Source: JAGNRR01 sp965230665
Lineage (GTDB): Bacteria > Bacteroidota > Bacteroidia > Chitinophagales > Chitinophagaceae
Direction of reading: 5' to 3'
NCBI GenBank assembly: GCA_965230665.1
Contig: CBDDLM010000004.1
Span: 2,480,001 to 2,544,000, forward strand
DNA: 64,000 nucleotides
Under the pieces are notes generated by a model that was not told where the DNA came from, did not search any database, and saw only the letters and a list, made by a program, of their open reading frames with translations. The translations under genes were made by a program, and so were the position numbers. Of this stretch, positions 8,415-16,236 are shown in pieces. The stretch's first letter is position 1. Each line of letters starts with the position of its first letter.

Positions 8415-8446
8415 GACCTTCTATAAAATAGAAGGTCCGTTTTTTT
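8415..8446. terminator. Bidirectional intrinsic terminator
   Basis: A perfect 10-base-pair stem (8415-8424 with 8428-8437) with a 3-base loop is followed by a run of T and preceded by a run of A. It can end transcription of the cyclase gene on the plus strand and of the nuclease operon on the minus strand, which converge here. Confidence 0.88.
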
Positions 8447-8462
8447 AAATAGTAAAATTAAT

Positions 8463-9059
8463 CTATCCTTCACGCCGGTTTAATTCATCACGAATTTCCG
8501 CCGCCTTAATGTAGTCTTCATTTTCAATGGCCTCATTCAGTAGTTCATTCAACTCCTCTGGGCTCATATCTTCTAAACCTGTACCTTTTGTTCCTCCTCT
8601 TTTAACTACTGGTGCAAAATCTGCTTCGTCTTCATTCTCTTTATTCTTATCTACATAACCCGCATTGCTGAGGATACTTTCGTAGGTAAAAATTGGCGTA
8701 TTAAAGCGACTAGCCATTGCTAGAGCGTCCGAAGTGCGAGAATCAATTTCCTTTTCACCTTCTGGTGATTTGCATACTAACTTAGAATAAAAGATACCTT
8801 CCTTCAACTTATAAATGATGACCTCCTTAAGCTCAATGGAAAAGGTATCCATAAGGTCCTTCATCATATCATGCGTAAGTGGGCGAGCATTTTTTACATT
8901 TTCTAAAGAAACAGCGATGGCCTGAGCTTCGGCATGACCAATAATTATTGGTATTCGTCTTACTCCGTCTAACTCACCAATAACAACAGCATAGGAGTGC
9001 GAACCGCTTATACTATTCGTAAGAGCAACGATCTCAACTTCTATTTTGTACCCACTCAT
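8463..9059 (-). CDS. Bifunctional nuclease family (DUF151) protein with C-terminal UVR motif
   Basis: The 198-residue protein has the DUF151/bifunctional nuclease domain over about residues 5-135 (IPIIIGHAEAQAIAV, RPLTHDMMKDLM, SRTSDALAMASRF) and, after an acidic linker, a UvrB/UvrC-type motif at the end (ELNELLNEAIENEDYIKAAE). Proteins of this family have reported DNase/RNase activity; the UVR motif usually mediates protein contacts. This two-part form is common in Bacteroidota. It lies 15 bases downstream of etfA and is probably the third gene of the etfB-etfA operon, although a functional link to electron transfer is not known. Confidence 0.88.
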   Translation of the reverse strand: MSGYKIEVEIVALTNSISGSHSYAVVIGELDGVRRIPIIIGHAEAQAIAVSLENVKNARPLTHDMMKDLMDTFSIELKEVIIYKLKEGIFYSKLVCKSPEGEKEIDSRTSDALAMASRFNTPIFTYESILSNAGYVDKNKENEDEADFAPVVKRGGTKGTGLEDMSPEELNELLNEAIENEDYIKAAEIRDELNRREG

Positions 9060-9074
9060 CTTTTTTATTTGCGG

Positions 9075-10037
9075 TTAATTTGTCTGCGCTGTTTTAAATT
9101 CCTTTAATGCAGCTGTCAATTTAGGAACTACTTCAAAAGCATCACCTACGATTCCATAATCTGCCGCTTTAAAGAAGGGGGCCTCGGGGTCCTTATTAAT
9201 AACGACGATGGTTTTAGAACTATTTACACCTGCTAGATGCTGAATAGCACCACTAATTCCAACCGCTACATATAAGTTAGGGCGAATGGTTCCACCAGTT
9301 TGTCCTACATGCTCATGATGTGGTCGCCAATGACTATCTGCAACTGGACGACTACATGCTAATGTCGCACCAATAGAGTCAGCTAATGCTTCCAAAATCC
9401 CCCAGTTTTCAGGCCCTTTTAAGCCTCGACCTCCGCTTACTACAAGTTCTGCTTCCCCTAAAGGAATGGTATCTCCTGCCGCTGTTTGGGCTGTTTGGTT
9501 CGTTATCGAATGATCTTGAACAGTAACTTCTAAATGCTCTTGGGTACCCGCTTTTTCGAGCTCAGTGACTCCAACAGCATTTGGTGTAATGCAGATAATT
9601 TTCTTATCCGTTTTGATATTTACATGGGCAAATGCCTTGCCGCTAAATACACTTTTCTTTACTGAACCATCATCTGCAGGAAGGGCAACTGCTCCACTCA
9701 CCATCCCTGCTTTGAGTCTTACAGAAAGACGTGGTGCAATTCCTCGAGCTGTAACATTATCACTAAAAATTATTGTAGTTGCTCCACTCTGTTCAATAGC
9801 TTTGGCAATACCATCTGTATAGTTTTTCGAGTTAAAACGATTCAATTCTTCTGCGCTTGCATGGTATACCTTATCGGCACCATACTTTGCAAGCTCAGAT
9901 GCATCATTAACAGCGCCGAGCACCACAGCTGCACATGCTATACCTTGTTTAGCTGCCACTTGAGCACCATAACTTACCGCTTCAAAAGTGGCTTTCTTAA
10001 AGTTTCCGTTTTGTTGTTCTGCAAATACTAATATCAT
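9075..10037 (-). CDS. etfA: Electron transfer flavoprotein alpha subunit
   Basis: EtfA with EtfB forms the soluble FAD/AMP heterodimer that takes electrons from acyl-CoA dehydrogenases and passes them to the quinone pool. The 320-residue protein has the N-terminal ETF domain and the C-terminal FAD-binding domain with GRGLKGPENWGILEALA, the CSRPVADSHW segment, VGQTGG and YVAVGISGAIQHLAG, all typical FAD contacts. Residue spacing and length are normal. It begins 3 bases after etfB. Its role fits the acyl-CoA enzymes PaaG and PaaH elsewhere in the window. Confidence 0.97.
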   Translation of the reverse strand: MILVFAEQQNGNFKKATFEAVSYGAQVAAKQGIACAAVVLGAVNDASELAKYGADKVYHASAEELNRFNSKNYTDGIAKAIEQSGATTIIFSDNVTARGIAPRLSVRLKAGMVSGAVALPADDGSVKKSVFSGKAFAHVNIKTDKKIICITPNAVGVTELEKAGTQEHLEVTVQDHSITNQTAQTAAGDTIPLGEAELVVSGGRGLKGPENWGILEALADSIGATLACSRPVADSHWRPHHEHVGQTGGTIRPNLYVAVGISGAIQHLAGVNSSKTIVVINKDPEAPFFKAADYGIVGDAFEVVPKLTAALKEFKTAQTN

Positions 10038-10040
10038 CTT

Positions 10041-10784
10041 TTAAATCACTTTTGCTTCGTTATGTAATAAATCTACTAATTCTTGTACGTTTTCGGCATC
10101 AACTAATTTTACACCGCTTTTTGCTGGAGGTAATTCATAAGAAGAAACCTCGGTTAAGTTTTCAACACTTGATGGTTCTACAACATTCAAGGGTTTCGTA
10201 CGGGCTGCCATGATGCCACGCATATTTGGTATACGTGCTTCTGCCATCCCTTTTTGGCAAGAAACAACTGAAGGTAGGCTTACTGTCAATGTTTCCTTAC
10301 CGCCATCAATTTCTCGCTCCAGATTGAGCGCTCCTCCTTCTAAATCTAGTTTTGTGGCATTGGGAACAAACTGTGCTCCAAGATGTTCTGCTATCATCGC
10401 AGGAACACTTCCATTATTGTAGTCTATGCTTTCTTTTCCAGCTAATACCAAATCATAGCCATTTTCTCTGGCGTAATTTGCAATTTGTGTTGCTGTATTA
10501 AAGCTATCTGCCTGTTCCGCATTTACACGGATGGCTTGTTCACCTCCTAAGGCTAGTGCTTTACGCATGATTGGTTCTACATCGGGTCCACCTACTGAGA
10601 TTAAGTGCACTTCGCTGGCCGCACCACTCTCTTTTAATTCCAAAGCACGCACTAATGCATACCACTCGTCATATGGATTTATAATCCATTGGACTCCTTC
10701 CTCCACAAACTTAGTATTGTTATCGCTAAACTGTACTTTTGTTGTAGTATCTGGGGTCTTAGTTATACAAACTAATATCTTCAT
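10041..10784 (-). CDS. etfB: Electron transfer flavoprotein beta subunit
   Basis: EtfB is the AMP-binding partner of EtfA and carries the surface loop that docks onto dehydrogenases. The 247-residue protein begins MKILVCITKTPDTTTKV and contains NPYDEWYALVRALELKE, LVLAGKESIDYNNGSVPAMIAE and LPSVVSCQKGMAEARIPN, the ETF beta signature region. It is the first gene of an etfB-etfA-nuclease operon with a perfect -7 box 17 bases before its ATG. Confidence 0.97.
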   Translation of the reverse strand: MKILVCITKTPDTTTKVQFSDNNTKFVEEGVQWIINPYDEWYALVRALELKESGAASEVHLISVGGPDVEPIMRKALALGGEQAIRVNAEQADSFNTATQIANYARENGYDLVLAGKESIDYNNGSVPAMIAEHLGAQFVPNATKLDLEGGALNLEREIDGGKETLTVSLPSVVSCQKGMAEARIPNMRGIMAARTKPLNVVEPSSVENLTEVSSYELPPAKSGVKLVDAENVQELVDLLHNEAKVI

Positions 10785-10801
10785 TTCTTAAATTTAGAGT
10801 G

Positions 10802-10809
10802 CAAATATA
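10802..10809 (-). promoter_or_regulatory. Candidate -7 box (TATATTTG) for the etfB operon
   Basis: A perfect TAnnTTTG match on the minus strand with 17 bases to the etfB ATG. It lies in the 35-base divergent gap shared with the small TPR gene at 10820. Confidence 0.52.
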
Positions 10810-10819
10810 AGGGTAGAAT

Positions 10820-11161
10820 ATGCAAGAAATAAATAAAGAGAGTGAAACTAGAATAGAGAAATTGAAGTCTATGTTGGAGCAACAACCTGAGGATTGCTTT
10901 TTACTGCATGCATTAGGTCTTGAGCATGTAAAAATAGATGAATATGAAGCCGCTATAAGCTTGTTTGAACAGGTCCTAGACGTAGATGAAAACTATGTTG
11001 GAACATACTATCATCTGGCTCTAGCATTGGCCAATGTAGGTGAGGATTCTAAAGCTGTCTTTGATAAAGGAATTGCGATAGCTCAATCTCAAAATGATAA
11101 ACATGCCGAAAGTGAACTTCGTATGGCATATGATGAGATTTTCGATGAGGAATGGGAGTAA
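10820..11161 (+). CDS. Small tetratricopeptide-repeat protein
   Basis: This 113-residue protein has no signal peptide or membrane segment. Residues 22-54 (PEDCFLLHALGLEHVKIDEY onwards) and 55-88 form two TPR-like helix pairs with the usual small/aromatic pattern (LGLEH..YEAAISLFEQVL, YYHLALALANVG). The C-terminus is acidic (DEIFDEEWE). TPR proteins serve as binding scaffolds; no partner can be named. It is divergent from etfB and followed 81 bases later by tilS. Confidence 0.75.
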   Translation: MQEINKESETRIEKLKSMLEQQPEDCFLLHALGLEHVKIDEYEAAISLFEQVLDVDENYVGTYYHLALALANVGEDSKAVFDKGIAIAQSQNDKHAESELRMAYDEIFDEEWE

Positions 11162-11217
11162 TAGAATGTCAAAGCGAATTTAAGTCTTACTTACAAAGCG
11201 GCTCATACAGTTTAGTC

Positions 11218-11225
11218 TACCTTTA
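11218..11225 (+). promoter_or_regulatory. Near-consensus -7 box (TACCTTTA) ahead of tilS
   Basis: This differs from TAnnTTTG only at the last base and sits 17 bases before the tilS ATG, the same distance seen for the perfect boxes of etfB, the ABC ATPase and the PfkB gene. Confidence 0.3.
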
Positions 11226-11242
11226 ATCATTTATTCGAAGAC

Positions 11243-12604
11243 ATGCTGGAAAATATTGTTTATAGTTTTTTAAAAGAAAATGCTTCTGCCAAAGCTAAAA
11301 TACTTATTGGTGTAAGTGGAGGAGTGGACAGTATGGTACTGCTCAGCATATTGTATAAATTGAAGATACCATTGGCAGTTGCACATTTTAATTTCATGTT
11401 GCGTAACGAGGAGGCGAACTTAGATCAACAGCTCGTAGAGGATTATTGCAAAAAAAATGATATTTCCTTTTTTGTAAAGAAGCAAGACGCAGACCAATTT
11501 GCTAAGGAAAGAAAAATAGGCATTCAAGAGGCTGCTCGTGAGATGCGCTATAGTTTTTTCAGAGAAATAATGGGACAGAAGGGTATAACAGAAATGGTTA
11601 CTGCTCATCATGCTGATGATCAGGTTGAGACTATCTTGTTTAATCTTTTACGAGCTAGCGGTATTCAAGGGTTGCAGGGGATGCCAGAAGCTGAAAATAA
11701 TATTTTAAGACCCTTAATAAGAGTATCTAAAGATGTACTTTACAAATATGCCCAAGAAAATGCTATCCCATTTAGAGAGGATAAAAGTAATACCTCTACT
11801 AAGTATCAAAGAAACTTCTTACGCAATCAAATAATTCCACTTCTTGAAGAACGTTTTCCTAATGCTCAAGAAAATATCCTACAAGCGGCAACTTATTTAA
11901 GCGATATCAATATTCTATATAAGCAACGAATGCAACAGATTAGAAAAAAAATGTTGATAAAAGTAGATGCCACAAATTATAGGCTAGCTATTCGTAAACT
12001 AAAACAATATGAAGCACAGAATACTATTCTGTTTGAATTATTCAAGAGTTTTAGTATTACACGAGCTCAATTACCCGAACTTGTTAAGCTATTAGATGCC
12101 GATAATGGAGCCCGTTTAAATTTGGCCGATTATGTGATCTATAAAGATCGAAATTTTTTATTAGTTCAATCTAAACAACACGAAACATCTCAAAGCTGTT
12201 TTATTGAAAAAGAGAAAGGGCAAATCAGACTAAGAAGTGGGGAGCTTACTTGGGTGTTCATTAATACTCCTATTCAGTCTGTAAAATTTGATAAGAATAC
12301 CGCGTTGCTTGACGCGAAAGGTATTGAACTTCCGTTTAGAGTTCGAAGTCCTAGAGCAGGGGACTATTTTTACCCACTTGGAATGCAGAAAAAAAAGAAA
12401 TTAGCCCGCTATTTTATAGATCATAAGTTTTCACCTTTGGATAAGAAAGATGCCCTTGTACTTGAAATGATTCCAAGATCTGGGAATAAAAATAAGCGAA
12501 TTATGTGGCTTATTGGTGAGCGAATTGATAATCGATTTCGTATTGCTGAAACAACAAGAGGCTATTATAAATTTACGTTCAAACCCAATAAGAAAGAAGA
12601 CTAA
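11243..12604 (+). CDS. tilS: tRNA(Ile)-lysidine synthetase
   Basis: TilS converts the wobble cytidine of the CAU-anticodon isoleucine tRNA to lysidine, so that it reads AUA. The PP-loop ATPase motif SGGVDS is at residues 25-30, and HFNFMLRNEEA, GIQEAARE and TAHHADDQVET, all in the N-terminal domain, are the expected substrate-binding segments. The C-terminal tRNA-binding domain is present (LPFRVRSPRAGDYFYPLG and KKKKLARYFIDHK). The 453-residue length is normal for the long form. The gene appears to be transcribed alone. Confidence 0.96.
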   Translation: MLENIVYSFLKENASAKAKILIGVSGGVDSMVLLSILYKLKIPLAVAHFNFMLRNEEANLDQQLVEDYCKKNDISFFVKKQDADQFAKERKIGIQEAAREMRYSFFREIMGQKGITEMVTAHHADDQVETILFNLLRASGIQGLQGMPEAENNILRPLIRVSKDVLYKYAQENAIPFREDKSNTSTKYQRNFLRNQIIPLLEERFPNAQENILQAATYLSDINILYKQRMQQIRKKMLIKVDATNYRLAIRKLKQYEAQNTILFELFKSFSITRAQLPELVKLLDADNGARLNLADYVIYKDRNFLLVQSKQHETSQSCFIEKEKGQIRLRSGELTWVFINTPIQSVKFDKNTALLDAKGIELPFRVRSPRAGDYFYPLGMQKKKKLARYFIDHKFSPLDKKDALVLEMIPRSGNKNKRIMWLIGERIDNRFRIAETTRGYYKFTFKPNKKED

Positions 12605-12609
12605 TTAAG

Positions 12610-12627
12610 AATTGAGATGTCTCAATT
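12610..12627. repeat. Short palindrome downstream of tilS
   Basis: The sequence AATTGAGATGTCTCAATT is an inverted repeat with 8-base arms and a 2-base centre. It lacks a following T-run, so it is a weak terminator candidate at best. It could equally be an operator site for the histidine kinase gene that starts 58 bases further on. Confidence 0.3.
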
Positions 12628-12658
12628 ATTGAGCAACCATTTTCTGAAATACGCATAC

Positions 12659-12666
12659 TAACTTTA
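12659..12666 (+). promoter_or_regulatory. Near-consensus -7 box (TAACTTTA) ahead of the hybrid kinase gene
   Basis: One mismatch to TAnnTTTG (last base), 18 bases before the ATG at 12685. Confidence 0.28.
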
Positions 12667-12684
12667 CACTTAAAGCATCAAGGT

Positions 12685-15327
12685 ATGGACTATCAAGACA
12701 AAGTAGAGAGTTTGAAACAGGTAGAAAATGGGCAGGAACGATTAAAGGCAATGCTAGAATTCGTTTTTGAAATAAGGCGTTCTGATGTAAACGCGGCTTT
12801 GGTTCTATGCGATGAAATTATTATACAAGCCCAAGAACAGCAAGATATGCTAAGTGAAGGTCGGGCTAGAAATCATAAAGGTTTTTGCTACGCTTCACAG
12901 GCTGAATACCAATTGGGTGTAGCTTCTTTGGAAAAAGCATTACGGATTTCAAAACAAATAAAAAATGACCCGTTACGGGCACGTGTTTGTAAGAACTTAG
13001 GGAGTATTTATCGCGATTTGGGAAAACTATCTGAGGCTTTTACCTATTATGATAGAGCTCTTTGGTTAAATGAAAAACTGAATGAAGAGTTAGAGACAGC
13101 CAATGTACTCCTTCAAATTGCCAATTTGCATTTAGATTTATACGAATATAAAAATGCCTTAGAGTATGCGCGGAAGGCACTACCTCTAGCCGAAAAAAGT
13201 GAAGACACTAGTAGGATTGCAGAAGCGCATTTTACACTTGGTAATATATACTTTAAGCAAGATGACTATGATCGTGCCAGGAAGTCGTATAAGAAAGTAC
13301 AAGAATTAAATACGGCAGGAACAATTAATTTTATGCTGGCCGAGATTGGTAAAGGAAAAGTAGATTACAAAAATGCGCGTTACGATAAGGCCTTAAAAAA
13401 GCTTCGGCAGGGTCTAGATCTTGCTCAGAAACAAAATCATGCGGAAGCAGCTATTACAGCTCAGTTCTATATAGGCCGTGTGCTTTGTGCACAAACTCAA
13501 TATTTAGATGCTAAAAGGCATTTTCATATAGCCTATGATGCCGCAGTTGAGCACTCTAGAAGGCATGATATGATGAGCATTCATGGAATGCTTGCCGAAC
13601 TTCATGAGAAATTAAATGACCTCCCTACAGCATACAAACATTTGAAATCTTATGAGCAATTAAAGGAAGAGATTTTTCAGGAAAATACCATAAATAAACT
13701 ACGGCATTTACAAACAAAGCAGGAAATTCAAATGGCGACGAAGGAGAAAGAAGTCGCTGAAAAAACGGCCACACTAAAACAGCAATTTATTGCTAATATG
13801 AGTCATGAAATTCGAACACCCATGAATGCCATTGTTGGTATGAGTAGAATACTTTGGGAGCGGGAACCTAGAGACGATCAAAAGAAATACTTAAGTGCAA
13901 TCCGACAAAGTGCTGATAACCTCTTGGTTATTATTAATGATATTTTGGATTTCTCGAAGATTGAAGCTGGTAAGGTTCGAATTGAACAAATCAACTTTTC
14001 TTTAAAGGACTGTTTAAAAAATGTTGTAAATATTCTGCGCATTAAAGCCGAAGAGAAAGGGCTCACATTATGGTTTGAAATGTCTGATAATGTTCCACAA
14101 ACGATAACGGGTGACCCAACTAGACTTACCCAAGTTTTGATCAATTTGGTTGGTAATGCCGTGAAGTTTACAGAAAAAGGACGGGTTGATATTCAAGTTT
14201 TCCTTGAGAAAGTTGAAGAGGAAAAACATTTCATTCATTTTCAAGTGATTGACACGGGTATTGGAATTTCAGAGGACTACGTCAATAAGATCTTTGAGAG
14301 TTTTACGCAGGCCGGTACAGATCTGGCTCGTAAATATGGAGGTACTGGTTTAGGACTTACCATTTCCAAGGAGTTAGTAGAGTTGATGGAAGGAGAAATT
14401 GGAGTAAAAAGTGTATTGGGTGAGGGAACGACCTTTGAATTCTGCATTCCTTTTAAAGTACCAGTAGGAGTAAACCTAGAAGAAGATAATAGCCCATTTG
14501 AACTTACGCAACGTGAGTTGTTGTGTTTGAATAATGCTAAGGTTTTACTCGCGGAAGACAATGTGTTTAATAGGATTCTTGCAGAGGATGTATTGTTGGA
14601 AACGGCGCCTAACATGACCATCGTGTCTGCTGAAAATGGAGTAGAAGTACTCGAGGTTCTTGAGACTGAGATAGTAGATCTAATACTAATGGATATACAA
14701 ATGCCACTAAAAAATGGCTTGGAGGCAACAAAGGAAATAAGAATGACTAATAAGGAATTACCCATTATTGCCATGACCGCAAATGTTATGCAGGATGATA
14801 TTACCAATTACATAGCCAATGGAATGAACGATCATATTCCAAAACCATTTGACAAAGAAGATTTATTCCGAAAAATGTTACAACAATTGGATCAAGAAAA
14901 AATACTAAGTCAGGCCACAAATGAAATACCTCAGCAAAAGAACATGGAAGAGGTACAAGAAATAGAAGATGGGATAATGTCAAATGTAATTGACGATACT
15001 TTTCTTAATTCTTTTACGGGTGGGAAACCTGATAAGATGAAGAAGTATTTGAATCTTTTCAAAGAAAATGCGCCTCTTATGATGGAAAAAATATATCAGG
15101 GGATTCAAAATAAAGAACATGAAGAAGTAAAGATTGGTGCGCACTCTTTAAAGTCTCAACTTCGTTATCTCGGCGTTGCTGAAGAAATATCTGGTGTTTT
15201 TTCGCTTGAGGATATGGGGCGGAATCATGAAAATTTTGATAGAATCCAGAAACAATATGATCAGCTACGTAAGGTCTTTGTAAAAACACTGGAAGAAGTT
15301 GAGACAAGAATAGCTGCTCTCAACTAA
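12685..15327 (+). CDS. TPR-containing hybrid histidine kinase with receiver and HPt domains
   Basis: This 880-residue signalling protein has no signal peptide or membrane helix, so it is predicted to be cytoplasmic. Residues about 1-325 form a run of TPR repeats (for example ARNHKGFCYASQAEYQLG and LGSIYRDLGKLSEAFTYYDR), followed by a coiled coil (about 330-368). The HisKA phospho-acceptor is His374 in NMSHEIRTPMN. The HATPase has the N box (LVGNAVKFTEKG), DTGIGI and GTGLGL. The receiver domain has phospho-acceptor Asp670 in LILMDIQMP and the conserved Lys in IPKPF. A terminal HPt domain carries His820 in GAHSLKSQLRYLG. A complete His-Asp-His relay is thus in one chain, but no separate output regulator lies nearby. 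The TPR block presumably senses a protein or peptide signal. Confidence 0.93.
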   Translation: MDYQDKVESLKQVENGQERLKAMLEFVFEIRRSDVNAALVLCDEIIIQAQEQQDMLSEGRARNHKGFCYASQAEYQLGVASLEKALRISKQIKNDPLRARVCKNLGSIYRDLGKLSEAFTYYDRALWLNEKLNEELETANVLLQIANLHLDLYEYKNALEYARKALPLAEKSEDTSRIAEAHFTLGNIYFKQDDYDRARKSYKKVQELNTAGTINFMLAEIGKGKVDYKNARYDKALKKLRQGLDLAQKQNHAEAAITAQFYIGRVLCAQTQYLDAKRHFHIAYDAAVEHSRRHDMMSIHGMLAELHEKLNDLPTAYKHLKSYEQLKEEIFQENTINKLRHLQTKQEIQMATKEKEVAEKTATLKQQFIANMSHEIRTPMNAIVGMSRILWEREPRDDQKKYLSAIRQSADNLLVIINDILDFSKIEAGKVRIEQINFSLKDCLKNVVNILRIKAEEKGLTLWFEMSDNVPQTITGDPTRLTQVLINLVGNAVKFTEKGRVDIQVFLEKVEEEKHFIHFQVIDTGIGISEDYVNKIFESFTQAGTDLARKYGGTGLGLTISKELVELMEGEIGVKSVLGEGTTFEFCIPFKVPVGVNLEEDNSPFELTQRELLCLNNAKVLLAEDNVFNRILAEDVLLETAPNMTIVSAENGVEVLEVLETEIVDLILMDIQMPLKNGLEATKEIRMTNKELPIIAMTANVMQDDITNYIANGMNDHIPKPFDKEDLFRKMLQQLDQEKILSQATNEIPQQKNMEEVQEIEDGIMSNVIDDTFLNSFTGGKPDKMKKYLNLFKENAPLMMEKIYQGIQNKEHEEVKIGAHSLKSQLRYLGVAEEISGVFSLEDMGRNHENFDRIQKQYDQLRKVFVKTLEEVETRIAALN

Positions 15328-15333
15328 TCTATC

Positions 15334-16110
15334 TTATGCACCTTTAAAAGTTGGTTTTCTTTTTTCAAGAAAAGCGTTTACCCCTTCTTGATAATCGAAA
15401 GTAGCACCAGCTTCTGTTTGAACTTCTTTTTCACGTTGCATTTGTTGTGTTAAATCGTTTGTATAACTTTCATTCAATAGACGCTTGGTAAGTCCTAGTC
15501 CTTTGGTTGGCATAAGTGCTAATTTTTGAGCTAGTTTTTTGCTCTCGGTTTCGAAGGCTTCCTCCGAAAAAACTTTGTAAATCATACCGACTCTTTCGGC
15601 TTCTTCAGCGGTAATGTTATCTGCAAGCATCATGTATGCACTTGCCTTTTGAAACCCAATTAAACGTGGTAAAAAGAATGTGCCCGCACTATCTGGTATT
15701 AGACCAATTTTACTAAACGCTTGAATAAAGCTTGCCTTTTCAGTGGCAACTACAACATCACAACAAAGGGCGATATTAGCACCAGCGCCAGCAGCAACGC
15801 CGTTTACAGCACAAAGTACTGGCTTTTCAATCATTCGTATTTTTTTTATAATTGGGTTGTAATGCTCTTCTACAATTTCCGGTAATTCTATGCCATTGTC
15901 ATCGATAGCCTCGCTCAGGTCCTGACCTGCACAAAATGCTTTACCCATACCCGTTATGTAAAGCGCTCGAACATTATAATCCTTTGCACAGGTGTCAATG
16001 TTATCCTGCAAGGCTAATGCCATTTCTTTATTAAAAGAATTAAACTTATCAGGTCGGTTAAGCTGGATGAAGGCAACTCCATTCTCAATATTCATTTCTA
16101 TAGAACTCAT
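15334..16110 (-). CDS. paaG: Enoyl-CoA hydratase/isomerase, PaaG-like
   Basis: This 258-residue crotonase-fold protein is closest by eye to PaaG, the 1,2-epoxyphenylacetyl-CoA isomerase of aerobic phenylacetate degradation. It has the oxyanion-hole segments AFCAGQDLSE (after residue 55) and NGVAAGAGANIALCCDVVVA, the helix FIQAFSKIGLIPDSAGTFFL and the family's C-terminal EGVNAFLEKRKPTFKG. The Asp in IGLIPDSAGT, where many hydratases have Glu, agrees with PaaG-type isomerases. A paaH-like dehydrogenase and paaY lie 6.7 kb away on the other strand, with two CHU_C genes in between. A general enoyl-CoA hydratase in fatty-acid oxidation is the alternative. Confidence 0.82.
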   Translation of the reverse strand: MSSIEMNIENGVAFIQLNRPDKFNSFNKEMALALQDNIDTCAKDYNVRALYITGMGKAFCAGQDLSEAIDDNGIELPEIVEEHYNPIIKKIRMIEKPVLCAVNGVAAGAGANIALCCDVVVATEKASFIQAFSKIGLIPDSAGTFFLPRLIGFQKASAYMMLADNITAEEAERVGMIYKVFSEEAFETESKKLAQKLALMPTKGLGLTKRLLNESYTNDLTQQMQREKEVQTEAGATFDYQEGVNAFLEKRKPTFKGA

Positions 16111-16152
16111 GACATTGTTTTCTGCAAAAAAAGCAAAAACTTGACCAACCTA

Positions 16153-16160
16153 CAAAAGTA
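16153..16160 (-). promoter_or_regulatory. Candidate -7 box (TACTTTTG) for paaG
   Basis: A perfect TAnnTTTG match on the minus strand with a 42-base leader to the paaG ATG, within the 126-base divergent region shared with the first CHU_C gene. Confidence 0.42.
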
Positions 16161-16236
16161 TTTCGGCGTCTTGTCTATGTAGCGGAGTTGAAGACCGAGT
16201 ACAACACTTATTTAAGAACTAGAAATTATTAGAAAC

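Noticed and set aside
14277..14807. A 176-codon open frame on the minus strand
   Set aside because: It lies wholly inside the hybrid kinase gene, is serine-rich low-complexity, has no family features and no promoter box.
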